A DNA stretch of 64,000 bases from Oryctolagus cuniculus (lineage: Eukaryota; Chordata; Mammalia; Lagomorpha; Leporidae): NCBI RefSeq assembly GCF_964237555.1, contig NC_091442.1, positions 63,028,011 through 63,092,010 on the forward strand, written 5' to 3'. The position numbers and the translations under genes are program-made. Shown here in pieces: positions 47,251 to 57,874 of the stretch; the stretch's first letter is position 1; each line of letters opens with the position of its first letter. Below the pieces are notes generated by a model. The model saw nothing but the letters and a program-made list of their open reading frames with translations. It made no database searches and had not been told where the DNA came from.

Positions 47251-47732
47251 TGTGGGGAGCAGCCCGGACTGGACTGAGTTACTGGAATTAAGACTTATTC
47301 TATGCATCTGCTCTCCCACAATATGGCGCTGGGAGAGAAGTAAACAGCTTCCGCACAGCTGCCTCCAGTTCAGCTAATAAACTGTAGGACTTGCTCCTGA
47401 TTGGAGGAGAGCAGCGTACTCGGCGTGTGGGCAGCCGAGTTGGGATTGGCGGAGGAGGACTATAAAGGAGGAGAGAGACGGCATGCACCAGGAACATCTA
47501 TGGGGAACATCTAGCTGAAGGAACACCCGTGCAGCCCCCGAGAAAGCCGGCCGGCGGTGTGCCGCTCCCCTGCGGAAGTGGGGAATGTGGCCAGGGGGAA
47601 CTGCCCTTCCACGGAGGTGGAAGGGATAGTAGCCAACCCGGGAAGAACCAGCAGCAAACCCGGGGAGGGCCGAGCAGACGAAAGAACAGCGCAGGGTCCT
47701 GTGTCGTTCCTCCACGAAGAGGGGGAGCGACA
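47251..47732 (+). repeat. 3' LTR, identical to the 5' LTR
   Basis: A line-by-line comparison with 45201-45682 showed no difference over 482 bp. In a retroviral life cycle the LTRs are identical at integration, so no substitution has accumulated between them. Confidence 0.96.
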
Positions 47733-47738
47733 GAGTCC
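47733..47738. repeat. ERV target-site duplication, right copy
   Basis: GAGTCC follows the terminal CA of the 3' LTR. Confidence 0.93.
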
Positions 47739-48450
47739 CTTTTCCAAACAATGGCCACCCTATTTAGAGAGTGTTTGGAGATCTATGTCTGCAATCTTTT
47801 CTATTTACTAACTATAGGATCTCTGAAATAAGAGCACCGGAAATTTTCAAATGTTGTATCAAATATATTTATCATAACACATCCTAAAGAAAATCATTTT
47901 AAGAACTTTCATCACACTCTAAGAATTAGGCCTTCAGCTTCTTATTGTAAATTCTAAGGAACACAAATATTCTGTATTCCATACAGGAACACAAGTATTC
48001 TGTATTCCATACAGCATCTAATGCATTATTATGGAACAGGGGACAACTAGTCATCACTGTGTTACATATGTCTGTTAATATAATTGAGAAAAAGTATAGT
48101 GCATGCGTTTGCTTGAATCATCAACCAAATAGTCAATATTTTCTTGTTTCCACTACAAATTGTTAACAAGCGTAGCATCTCACTGTTTAAAAATTGTTTT
48201 AATATCATGCTAATACATTTATAAATGAGCAAACTAATGTTCAAATAAATTAAGTGATTCACCAAAATGGAAAAACGAAAGGACACCAATTTGGTAAAGG
48301 AAATTAGCCTAAGTTTTGGCATTCATTCCCCAGCACTCTTTCCACTACTGAGCACTACCCCCAGTGAAGTGCAGAATCTGCATAATATCATGAAAGAAGG
48401 CAAGGGGAAGGGGAAGGAGGAGGGGAAAGGGAAGGAAGCGGAAGGGGAAG
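47739..48450. other. Unassigned sequence with a 28-bp duplication
   Basis: AT-rich DNA with no gene. A purine-rich AAGGGGAAGGGG tract at 48400-48450 leads into the truncated CSINE. Confidence 0.5.
47958..48013. repeat. 28-bp tandem duplication
   Basis: Two adjacent 28-bp units beginning GGAACACAA differ at a single A/G position. It is a recent local slippage or repair event. Confidence 0.92.
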
Positions 48451-48451
48451 A

Positions 48452-48650
48452 GAGGATGGCCCAAGTCCTTGGGTCCTTGCACCCACTAAGGAGACCTGGA
48501 AGAAGCTCCTGGCTCCTGGCTTTGGATAGGTGCAGCTCCGGCCATTGTGGCCATCTGGGGAGTGAACCAGCAGATGGAGAACCTCTCTCTCTCTGTCTCT
48601 GCCTCTCTGTAACTCTGCCTTTCAAATAATAAATAAGTCTTTTTAAAAAA
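48452..48650 (+). mobile_element. CSINE, 5'-truncated
   Basis: It starts at GATGGCCCAAGTCCTTGGG and runs through GAGTGAACCAGCAGATGG, a (TC)n tract and TTTCAAATAATAAATAAGTC. The head is absent. Confidence 0.9.
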
Positions 48651-48654
48651 TCCT

Positions 48655-49995
48655 CCTACTTTGTGTTTAATTGGCTTGTTATTTTCCAGAATCCTAATGC
48701 ACAAGTTTATATTATTATTATATATTTTTCTTGTATAATACAAATTTTTAAAGCTATAAATGTCCCTCCAAAACAGCTTTATCTTTATCTCAATTTGCTA
48801 TCTTCTACTTTTGTTATCATTCAACTTGAAAATGATCTAATTTACATAATTACACAAATTGTCTTATTAATGAGTTATTTTAAATTAGGTTGCTTAATTT
48901 CAAATATTTGGAAGTATAGCAGATTTAATTTTATTGATTCATAATTAAATTCTACTCTAGCCAAAGAGTATACTTAGTATGATTTTAATAATTTGAATTC
49001 AATTTTGACTTGGTTTTTAATTCTATATTCTATTTAATATATTCTATATTATATGTGCCTCTGAAAAAATGCATTTTCTCCATTTTTGGTTGTAGAGCTT
49101 TACTAACTATTCTCTCTCCATCTCTCCCCCCCTTATCTCTATCTCTATCTCTATCTCTATCTCTATCTCTATCTCTATCTCTATCATCTCTTTATCTATC
49201 TTTTTCTAACCTGATTTCCCATCCCATGTGAATCATTCTGTGGTCCTAAAATGCTTTTGGACTTGAGGCAAAGAAAACATTCTGGATCATTAACATGGGC
49301 TTCTGGATTGAGAGCATGTTGCCATTTAGGAATTAGTATCAATCTACTTCGTAGACTGTACAAGCTTGACATAAAATTAGGGTAAATCTTCACTCTGGGA
49401 GAACTGAGAGTGATTTATTTGGTAGTGGAAGAGATAGGTTTTTACTTTGGTGAACCTATAGGATCTTAGACTTTTGGTGTTTGGCTAAGATCCTTGTGGC
49501 TTGGCAAAAATTTGGTCCTAGTTAACAGACAATAGAGAATAGCCATCACATCTCCACAAGGGTACTCCAGTAAGTACCTAGCTATGAAAATTCAGGAATA
49601 CTAAGGAAATCATGTGAAATGCTCCCCCCAGAAGGCTTATCCAGATCAATATACTATCTGCCTAGAATAAAGAAGAATTTAGTATATTGGTTTTCAGATT
49701 ATGAACAAATGATCTAATATTTTACTTAGTCCGCCTGCACCCTATGAAACATCTATTGTGAGAACTTTGTCCAATATAAACAGAAAGGAATCCCTTTAAA
49801 TAACTGTGTGTAAAATTTCCCAAGGCAAGCTCCTATTCAGAGCAGGCAAATAGATCACAATGAACCTCTTCCAGTAGCCAGAGAAAGCTAAGAGAGAGTA
49901 TGACATGCAAACAAGCTTTTTCTATTTTAGAGTACACTGATTCTCTAATAGATATATTCTGGGGCATAAATCTAAAGATTTTGAATAATACACAG
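48655..49995. other. Unassigned AT-rich sequence
   Basis: Apart from the hexamer microsatellite at 49133-49185, nothing is recognisable. Confidence 0.45.
49105..49195. repeat. (TCTATC)n microsatellite
   Basis: About eight to nine perfect CTCTAT hexamers follow a degenerate CTCTCTCC start. The uniform units suggest a variable, recently expanded locus. Confidence 0.93.
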
Positions 49996-49998
49996 TTT

Positions 49999-50317
49999 TT
50001 TATTTTTTATTTATTTAAAAGACAGAGTTACAGAGAGAGATAGAGACAGAAAGAGAGGTTTTCCATCCACTGGTTCATTCCCTAGATGGCCGCAACAGCT
50101 GGAGCTGCACCGATCTGAAGACAGGAGCCAGGAGCCTCTTCTGGGTCTCGCACATGGGTGCAGGGGCCCAAGGACTTGGACCATCTTCCACTGCTTTCTT
50201 GGACATAGCAGAGCGATGGATTGGAAGAGGAGCAGCTGGGACTAGAGCCGGCGCCCATACGGGATGCCAGCGTGTCAGGCCAGGGCATTAACCCACTGCG
50301 CCACAGCACCGGCCTCT
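49999..50317 (-). mobile_element. CSINE with 11-bp duplication
   Basis: ATACACAGTTT flanks it (49988-49998 and 50318-50328). Tail, GAGAGATAGAGACAG tract, CTTCCATCCACTGG-like word and head GCCACAGCACCGGCC are intact, with moderate divergence. Confidence 0.95.
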
Positions 50318-50519
50318 ATACACAGTTTATAAACTTGATATACTTGCATATTTGTCTTCTAAGATCAGAACTTCAAAAATGGACTAAAAGTATAATTTTA
50401 CACATGCATTTCATAAACTTGTTCACTTTCAGAGCAGTGGTATAATTGAAAACTTGAATACGCAATTCAGACACTCCTACACAACAGGTAGAATGAAAGG
50501 TCTTAAGAATCAGTTTGGT

Positions 50520-51092
50520 TGGTGTGATATAGACTGATTCTCAAGTGATTTGCCTTCTGGTGTTTACATCCCTTGTTTAAGTCCCTCTTCTTGAATGTAG
50601 AGCAGATCTGTGACTTACTTTTACACAATAGAGTATAGCAAAGGTAATGACATTTCAATTCTGTAACTACATTATAAGACTGTCTTGCAATGGCTCTTTT
50701 AGGAGACTTTTTTTTCCTTGCTGGCTTAACGAGATACAAAGTCATGGTAGGGAAACTCCCATAGTGAGTGTGGCAAACCTCTAAAAACCGCAGAAATTTC
50801 TACGAACCGAAGGTGATTGTGGGCTGACTTGGTGGAAAAAGCAAACCTGAATAAAACTGAAACTCCAAGTCCTAACCACACATAATTGAATTCTATCAAA
50901 ACCTCTATGTGTTTGGAAGTCAATTCTTTAACGGAGCCAACTAATACTTTCACTTAGGAGATCCTAAGCATAAAATCAGGATATATTGTGCCTGTACTAA
51001 GAAACTAGCAGGTGGTAAATATTTAAACTATGTGTTGCTTTAAGTCATTATGTTTATGGGAATTCATTACACAACAATAGATAATTAATACT
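50520..51092 (+). mobile_element. Old MaLR-type LTR (MLT1-like)
   Basis: CTGATTCTCAAGTGATTTGCC, GGTGTTTACATCCC, CAATAGAGTATAGCAAAGGTA and the end GTCATTATGTTTATGGGAATT then CAACAATAGATAATTAATAC follow the order of MLT1-like LTRs. Strong divergence fits an old element. Confidence 0.6.
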
Positions 51093-51528
51093 ACTGCTTA
51101 AACAAATTTGTCCTAAAATTAAAAATTGGAAAAAAACAAAGCTGAGAACCCACATATGTACATCTTACTCATCAACATCACATGGAATGAGATTATATTC
51201 TCACCAAGGAGGACTATCTGATCTTCTTATCACAAACTAATTGGGTGTCTATAACAGAACCAAACTCCAGCTGCTAGAGAATTAGCCAAATAAATTAATT
51301 TATAAGGCAACTATGGTAACCCTAAATTATGACAGAAAGTGTGATTGGACAGATAAAGGAATTATATTTTATCATCCTTATTGAGGAAAGAATGATGATG
51401 ATGATGCATAATGGTATCTAAATGGAGGTATTTGTAACAACCTGTACTATAATATCTGTTACACCTCTGTCAACTAAACATATGGAACCCACAATTTACT
51501 GAACAGTGATGACCTGTAGTCACACATC

Positions 51529-51568
51529 CATTAATCAGAATATTTGAACATCAGAAGATGTTGCTTCT
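51529..51568. repeat. 40-bp L1 target duplication, left copy
   Basis: Forty bases beginning CATTAATCAG and ending GTTGCTTCT-type sequence are repeated exactly at 52602-52641. Confidence 0.95.
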
Positions 51569-52601
51569 TTTTTTTTAAACTTTTATTTAGTAAATATAAA
51601 TTTCCAAAGTACAGTTTATGGATTACAATGGCTTTCCCCCCCCATAACTTCCCTCCCACCTGCACCCCTCCCATCTCCCGCTCCCTCTCACATTCCATTC
51701 ACATCAAGATTCATTTTCAATTCTCTTTATATACAGAAGATCAATTTAGTATATATTAAGTAAAGATTTCATCAGTTGGCACCCACACAGAACATAAAGT
51801 GTAAAATACTGTTTCAGTACTAGTTAGAGCATTAATTCACATTGGACAACACATTAAGGACAGAGATCCCACATGAGGAGTAAGTACACAGTGACTCCTG
51901 CTGTTGATTTAACAATTTGACACTCTTGTTTATGGTGTCAGTAATCTCCCTAGGCTCTAGTCATGAGTTGCCAAGGCTATGGAAGCCTTTTGAGTTCACC
52001 AACTTTGATCTTATTTAGACAAGGTCATAGTCAAAGTGAAAGTTCTCTCCTCCCTTCAGAGAAAGGTACCGCCTTCTTTGATGGCCTGTTCTTTCTACTG
52101 GGATCTCACTCGCAGAGATCTTTCAAAGACTTTTTTTTTTTTTCCAGAGTGTGTTGGCTTTCCATGCCTAAAATACTCTCATGGGCTCTTCAGCCAGATC
52201 CGAATGCCTTAAGTGCTGATTCTGAGGCCAGAGTGCTGTTTAGGACATCTGCCATTCTATGAGTCTGCTGTGTATCTCACTTCCCATGTTGGATCGTTGT
52301 CTCCCTTTTTTATTCTATCAGTTAGTATTAGCAGACACTAGTCTTGTTTGTGTGATCCCTTTGACTCTTAGACTTATCAGTATGATCAACCGTGAACTGA
52401 AATTGATCACTTGGACTAGTGCGATGGCATTGGTACATGCCACCTTGATGGGATTGTCTTGGAATCCCCTGACACATTTCTAACTCCACCATTTGGGGCA
52501 AGTCCGATTGAGCATGTCCCAAATTGTACATCTCCTCCCTCTCTTATTCCCTCTCTTATATTTAACAGGGATCACTTTTCAGTTAGATTTAAAGACCTCA
52601 T
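51569..52601 (-). mobile_element. 5'-truncated rabbit L1 insertion with 40-bp duplication
   Basis: A poly(T) start, TTTTATTTAGTAAATATAAATTTCC and the full 3' UTR run to AGGGATCACTTTTCAGTTAG-like sequence at the right. It holds no ORF2. The perfect 40-bp flanking repeat marks a young single insertion, with a duplication longer than the usual 7-20 bp. Confidence 0.96.
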
Positions 52602-52641
52602 CATTAATCAGAATATTTGAACATCAGAAGATGTTGCTTCT

Positions 52642-52925
52642 ATTGAGATGAAATGCAACATAATACTATAATTTGGACTGACAAATACTGAGAAATTTTT
52701 ATATTTCTCCATTAGAGATTTTGAAAAGGTGTAACAAGGAGTTTAAAGTTTATTCATGTAACTAAATAAAAACCAGACTTAGACAAATAAAGAAAGATTT
52801 ATTTTAGCAAAAGGAGTTAAAAACTGCAGTTTATATAGTAAGAGCAGGAGATCATTGGCCATAAAAATAGTAACTTTGGCCATGGACCTTCAAATAAATG
52901 TCTTATCAACACATACTCAAAATAA
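52642..52925. other. Unassigned AT-rich sequence
   Basis: The right end (AAATAAACAAATAAATCTTT at about 52920-52940) looks like a bare CSINE tail. Nothing else is recognised. Confidence 0.4.
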
Positions 52926-52944
52926 ACAAATAAATCTTTAAAAA

Positions 52945-53585
52945 CTAACATATAAAAATGTTCAAGTAAACAAATGGAATCAGCTTATGAAAGCATTATC
53001 CAGTACCCTCATATTCATCGCAGTTCAATTCATAATAACTAAGGTATAGAATCAACACAGATGTCCAGGAACTGATGACTGGATAAAGAAAATGTCGTAT
53101 ATATCCACTATGGAATACCAGTCAGCTATAAAAAAGAATGACATCCTGTCATTCACAATAAAATGGATGCAACTGGAAACCATTATTCTTAGTGAAATAA
53201 GTCAGTCCCTAAAAGACAAATATCACAGGTTTTCTCTGATCTGTGGTAACTAATAAAGTACAAAATATGTGATGTATATCAGCAATTGACATTTTTATTT
53301 GATTATTGTTTACAGTCCTTTTCTCTATTGTTGAGGAACTGTTTTTTTTTTTTTTTCTTCTCACTATTTGTTGAACTCTTTACTTGGTAGAGAGTTAAGC
53401 TTATGATTACAAAATAAACTGAAAGTATGTCATTATAAAAATTAAATGAAAGGAAAGAGGAGTGAGAGTGGGAGTGTGGACAGAAGGGAGTTTAAGGTAG
53501 GAAGTATTACTATGCTCCTAAATCTGTACATATGAAATATATGGAATGTGTTCACCTTATATAAATTAAAATTATTTAAAAAAAT
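52945..53585 (+). mobile_element. Old L1 ORF2 end and 3' UTR
   Basis: TGTCCAGGAACTGATGACTGG, ATGGAATACCAGTCAGC, AAATGGATGCAACTGGAAACC and AGTGAAATAAGTCAGTCCC are L1 3' end words. A G-rich 3' UTR (53455-53510) and a terminal AT-rich end follow. Confidence 0.86.
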
Positions 53586-55762
53586 TTTTAAAATCTTTAA
53601 GTAGAAATGATGAAATAACTAGTTTTTTCTTCAACATTACAAACATTTGAAATATAAAAAAATTGAAAATCATCAGTAAAAATTCATATATCTATAATTA
53701 CTTCTATAATTTTAATAATTTTATTCTATTGGCTTGATAGTGTATCTATCCTTTATGTCTCATTTGTGTGCATTTGAAGTAAGTTGTAGGCATTACTTTT
53801 CTATAACTGTCATCTTAGAAGGTGGAAAGAAATTGAATTGGAATGAACTCTGTTTGATTATAATTAACCTCTAAAGCAGTTCATAATGTGTGAATTTACT
53901 ACAAATCTTAGCATTCATAAACTAGTAAGATCCCACATTACTGCTAACAGCCTTTAGAAAGTAATATTTTAACTATCTTTTGATATTTTCCACATGACTT
54001 TGAGCTGCCCTATACTTCCAACATTCATAAACAACCTTTACTATTTTATAATAGGTAAATGCTACATATAATATTATTTTCTCCAAAAGCTGTTTTCTCC
54101 ATTAAGTTTATTTTCAAACAAAAGCCTCATATTGCCATCTTAAATAGTACCACTTATCATAAACAAGTTAAACAGTTTTTTCTATACACTAAAATAAATT
54201 CGTATCTATTAACTAGGATGTATGTTCTTTGTACAGTAATGCACACCTTGGCTTGCAGAGCACATTTTAAGAAATATAGTGTTGTAGTCTCCATCCTTCC
54301 CCTTTTCCTATCACGAATATTTGCATGCAAGAAAAACCAAAACTAATTTGGAATTTGAGCACGGGGATAGCACCCTGTTCACTATTTCAGGTACAAAAAC
54401 ACCTTGTCCGAGTAAAACACTTGCCTAAGCCCTGTCTTGATTTGGCCTTGGAGAGAAGTCTCCTATGGTTATAGTACCAGAAAATGAGGGCTGCCAATAC
54501 CCAAGTACTTGACTTTGCCTCAAGAAGGAATTAGTAGCATGTCAGTGAGTAGCAAATAGCAAGCAGCAAGGGTGTTATTGAGAAAGCAAAAGATATACAC
54601 TCCACAGAGTGGGACCTACGCATAGGGGAATTTTGCTGTTTCTGAATCGTGTTTAACATTGTTTGGGTCATTCAATGAAAGAGTGGTGCATTCTAATAAA
54701 GGGTGGTGCACTGTAATAAGGGAGAGGAATAGTCATGGTTTCTGGGAAGTAGGTGGAGCTTTCTCACAATCTACTCCCTGCCCCTTTTGCTCTTTATGTG
54801 GTCTGATGTTTCCTGTGGCAGCTGGTAGGTGTGTCATTTATTGTGCCAGTGTATTAAAAGGATCAATCTAGATCAGTCATGGCTCCCTAAACTGATAAGC
54901 CTGAACCAAATATGGGGTCTGTTTATCTTTACAGCAAGGAGAAACAAACTCATATCCTGTGTCTCTTGAAATAACGAGGTCCATGTTCTCCAAGTGGCTC
55001 AACTGCTTCCTCCGTCTCCTGCCTCAGAGGACTAGGGACGGTCAGTGGCAATGTGAGATTACGTCTTAAGGAGGACCATTCTTCATGAGTTTTGAAGGCT
55101 CCAGACTGGCAGAAACAGAGCTAAAACCCAGTCCTTGTTGGTTAGATGTCTGCTTTGGAGACTTCTCAGTGCCATCCACCTGACCATATTATCTTTTGCA
55201 TTTTGCATCTTCTCCACCAATATGTCTTCCTTGAACTGCCTCTGAAAGGGATCGTAGGAGACAAGCACATCCATCTTTCCTTCATGACAGAGGAGCTGGA
55301 TAGATAGAAATCAAAATACCAAATTCACTACTGGTAAAGGTAAGCTGAAAATATAGCATGGGCCCATGGCTAAGTGAGTTTCTTCGTGTGTCCCCTATGA
55401 TCTGACTGTTCCTATCTAGTTATTGGCAGAATTAGCAAAATCCAACCTTTCCTGGCAGATACAGAGCCTATCACAATTATTAAAAATCAAATTACCAACA
55501 GTCTGACTATTTAATGAAGGAACATAGAGGCTCCCACCCAAGTACACTCAAGTCCTTCACAGTTCACTTCTCAGATGCCTCTATGTGACTTGGAGAAGCA
55601 ATGCATTAGAAAGGAAAGAGATGCTCCCATCCCTTTCCTCTTGAGAAGTGAAGAATTTCTTTGCTTTTATGGAGGCAAGGAGAGTACAGGATGTTATTAT
55701 TCCCTGACAACTACCTCCTATTGCTTCTTCCTGTAATAAACTAGTATCATAAGAAGAAAAAT
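53586..55762. other. Unassigned block with moderately GC-rich core (54360-55330)
   Basis: 54360-55330 looks like a distinct, single-copy or old-repeat unit, with a short direct repeat (GGTGCA.T.TAATAA, 54684-54720). A minus frame at 55083-55274 (63 codons, including VSYDPFQRQFKEDILVEKMQ) continues upstream to an acceptor-like CTATCTATCCAG. I recognise neither the protein nor a repeat family. Confidence 0.35.
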
Positions 55763-55773
55763 CAGACAGCACT

Positions 55774-56121
55774 ATTTTTTTTTTTTGACAGGCAGAGTGG
55801 ACAGTGAGAGAGAGAGACAGAGAGAAAGGTCTTCCTTTGCCGTTGGTTCACCCTCCAATGGCCGCCGCGGCCTGCGCGCTGCGGCCGGCACACCGCGCTG
55901 ATCCGATGGCAGGAGCCATGAGCCAGGTGCTTTTCCTAGTCTCCCATGGGGTGCAGGACCCAAGCACCTGGGCCATCCTCCACTGCACTCCCTGGCCACA
56001 GCAGAGGGCTGGCCTGGAAGAGGGGCAACCGGGACAGAATCCGGCGCCCCGACCGGGACTAGAACCCGGTGTGCCGGTGCCGCTAGGCGTAGGATTAGCC
56101 TAGTGAGCCACGGCGCCGGCC
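55774..56121 (-). mobile_element. Young CSINE with 11-bp duplication
   Basis: CAGACAGCACT flanks it (55763-55773 and 56122-56132). The copy is full length. The head GCCACGGCGCCGGCC and the body rich in intact CpGs (GCCGCCGCGGCCTGCGCGC) point to recent arrival. Confidence 0.97.
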
Positions 56122-56132
56122 CAGACAGCACT

Positions 56133-56475
56133 GTTTTGTCAAAGTTGTTTGGGTAGTCAAGGTCCTTCTCATGTATTTACTCTAATTTGCATATGCAATT
56201 CTGACATTCATAACATTTTTATTAGGTGACTTGTTACAAGCCTTTGTGAGTTAGGTGACTTGCTAAAAGGTTCCTTTGTGATTAGGCCCATGTAAATGAA
56301 TTAAGAACTGTTTGGTGATAGTGAAGGATGTAGAGAGCTGTGAAGTTGGGATGGTAATACAAAAGCCAACAGACTTTCAGAAGGGAACAAGACAATGAAC
56401 TGTTTTGGTAGCATTGAGGGGCAACAGAGTTAAAAGAAAGAATCGAGAATTTTAGGTGTTTCTCTAATAATTCAT
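56133..56475. other. Unassigned sequence
   Basis: A short local duplication (TTAGGTGACTTG twice near 56223 and 56252) is present. No other feature is recognised. Confidence 0.5.
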
Positions 56476-56490
56476 AAGCATAGTCTTTTT

Positions 56491-57627
56491 TTTTTTACCT
56501 TTTATTTAATGAATATAAATTTCCAAAGTACGGCTTATGGATTACAATGGCTTCCCCCCCATAACATCCCTCCCACCCACAACCCTCCCCTTTCCCACTC
56601 CCTCTCCCCTCCCATTCACATCAAGATTCATTTTCGATTATCTTAATATACAGAAGATCAGCTTAGTATACATTAAGTAAGGATTTCAACAGTTTGCTCC
56701 CACACAGAAACATAAAGTGAAAAATAATAGATGATTTTTTTTAAATGATGATGAAATTAGATCAGACCTATTGTCATGTTTAATCCCAGTGAGAGTCAAG
56801 TTGGGAACTGATAATTTCTTTCTTTTTTTTTTTTTTTTTTTTACAGAAGATCAGTTTAGTATGCATTAAGTAAAGATTTCAACAGTTTGCACCCCCATAG
56901 AAACACAAAGTGAAATATATTGTTTGAGTACTCGTTATAGTATTAAATCTCAATGCACAGCACATTAAGGACAGAGATCCTACATGAGGAGTAAGTGCAC
57001 AGTGACTCCTGTTGTTGATTTTACCAATTGACACTCCTGTCTATGGCATCAGTAGTCTCCCTATGCTCCAGTCATGAGTTTCCAAGGCTATGGAAGCCCT
57101 CTGGGTTCTCCGACTCTTATCTTGTTTAGACAAGGTCATAGTCAAAGTGGAGGTTCTCTCCTCCCTTCAGAGAAAGGTACCTCCCTCCTTGAAGACCTGT
57201 TCTTTCCACTGGGATCTCACTCACAGAGATCTTTTGCCAGAGTGTCTTGGCTTTCCATGCCTGAAATACTCTCATGGGCTTTTCAGCCAGATCCGAATGC
57301 CTTCAGGGCTGATTCTGAGGCCAGAGTGCTATCCAGGACATCTGCCATTCTATGAGTCTGCTGAGCATCTCACTTCCCATGTTGGATCACTCTCCCCTTT
57401 ATTTATTCTATCGGTTAGTGTTAGCAGGTACTAGACTTGTTTATGTGCTCCCTTTGTATGTATAATTTGGGACATGCTCAAGCTGACTTGCCCCAAATGG
57501 CAGAGTTAGAAACATACCAGGGGATTCCAATTTAATCCCATCAAGGTGGCATGTACCAATGCCATCTCACTATTCCAAGTGATCAATTTCAGTTCACAAT
57601 TGATCATAATGAAAGGACTAAGAGTCA
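56491..57627 (-). mobile_element. Composite L1 insertion: L1, poly(A), 95-bp insert, second L1 3' end, inverted 5' piece
   Basis: AAGCATAGTCTTTTT flanks the whole unit (56476-56490 and 57628-57642). Read on the minus strand it contains an inverted 5' piece (57627 to ~57458), an L1 3' UTR (57457-56843), a 20-A tract (56842-56823), 95 bp of other sequence (56822-56728) and a second L1 3' end (56727-56497) with its own AATAAA and poly(A). Only one duplication encloses everything, which suggests one insertion of a readthrough transcript. Confidence 0.85.
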
Positions 57628-57642
57628 AAGCATAGTCTTTTT

Positions 57643-57695
57643 AAATAAAGATTTATTTATTTATTTGAAAGGCAGGGTTTCAGAGAGGCAGAGGC

Positions 57696-57726
<31 letters not shown>

Positions 57727-57872
57727 TCTTCCATCCACTGGTTCACTCCCCAGATGTCCACCACGGCTGATCTTACGTCAGGAGCCAGGACTTGGGTCAT
57801 CTTCCACTGCTTTCCTAGGCCATAGCAGAGAGCTGGATCAGAAGTAGAGCAGCTAGGTCTCAAACTGGCACC
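57643..57872 (-). mobile_element. CSINE with internal deletion
   Basis: AAATAAAGATTTATTTATTT, GAAAGGCAGGGTTTCAG, (GA)n and CTTCCATCCACTGGTTCACTC are followed by GTCAGGAGCCAGGACTTGGG. This joins two body segments with about 50 bp missing, and the head is incomplete. Confidence 0.88.
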
Positions 57873-57874
57873 AA

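Larger units (their letters stand above)
45201..47732 (+). mobile_element. Non-autonomous endogenous retrovirus-like element, very young
   Basis: The 2532-bp element has two identical 482-bp LTRs starting TGTGGGG and ending GCGACA, a 6-bp target duplication, a tRNA-His primer site two bases... (three bases, TAA) after the 5' LTR, and a polypurine tract before the 3' LTR. The 1568-bp interior contains no gag, protease, polymerase or envelope reading frame in any frame. It is dominated by tandem repeats. It is GC- and CpG-rich against AT-rich flanks, with little sign of CpG decay. It must have been mobilised by proteins in trans, presumably from a related betaretrovirus-like ERV. The rabbit RERV-H group is a candidate because of the histidine primer; this is inferred, not shown. 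Confidence 0.95.

Noticed and set aside
47374..47831. Open frames on both strands within the ERV LTRs (also 45324-45837)
   Set aside because: They are duplicated exactly between the two LTRs, show no retroviral domain and arise from GC-rich repeat sequence.
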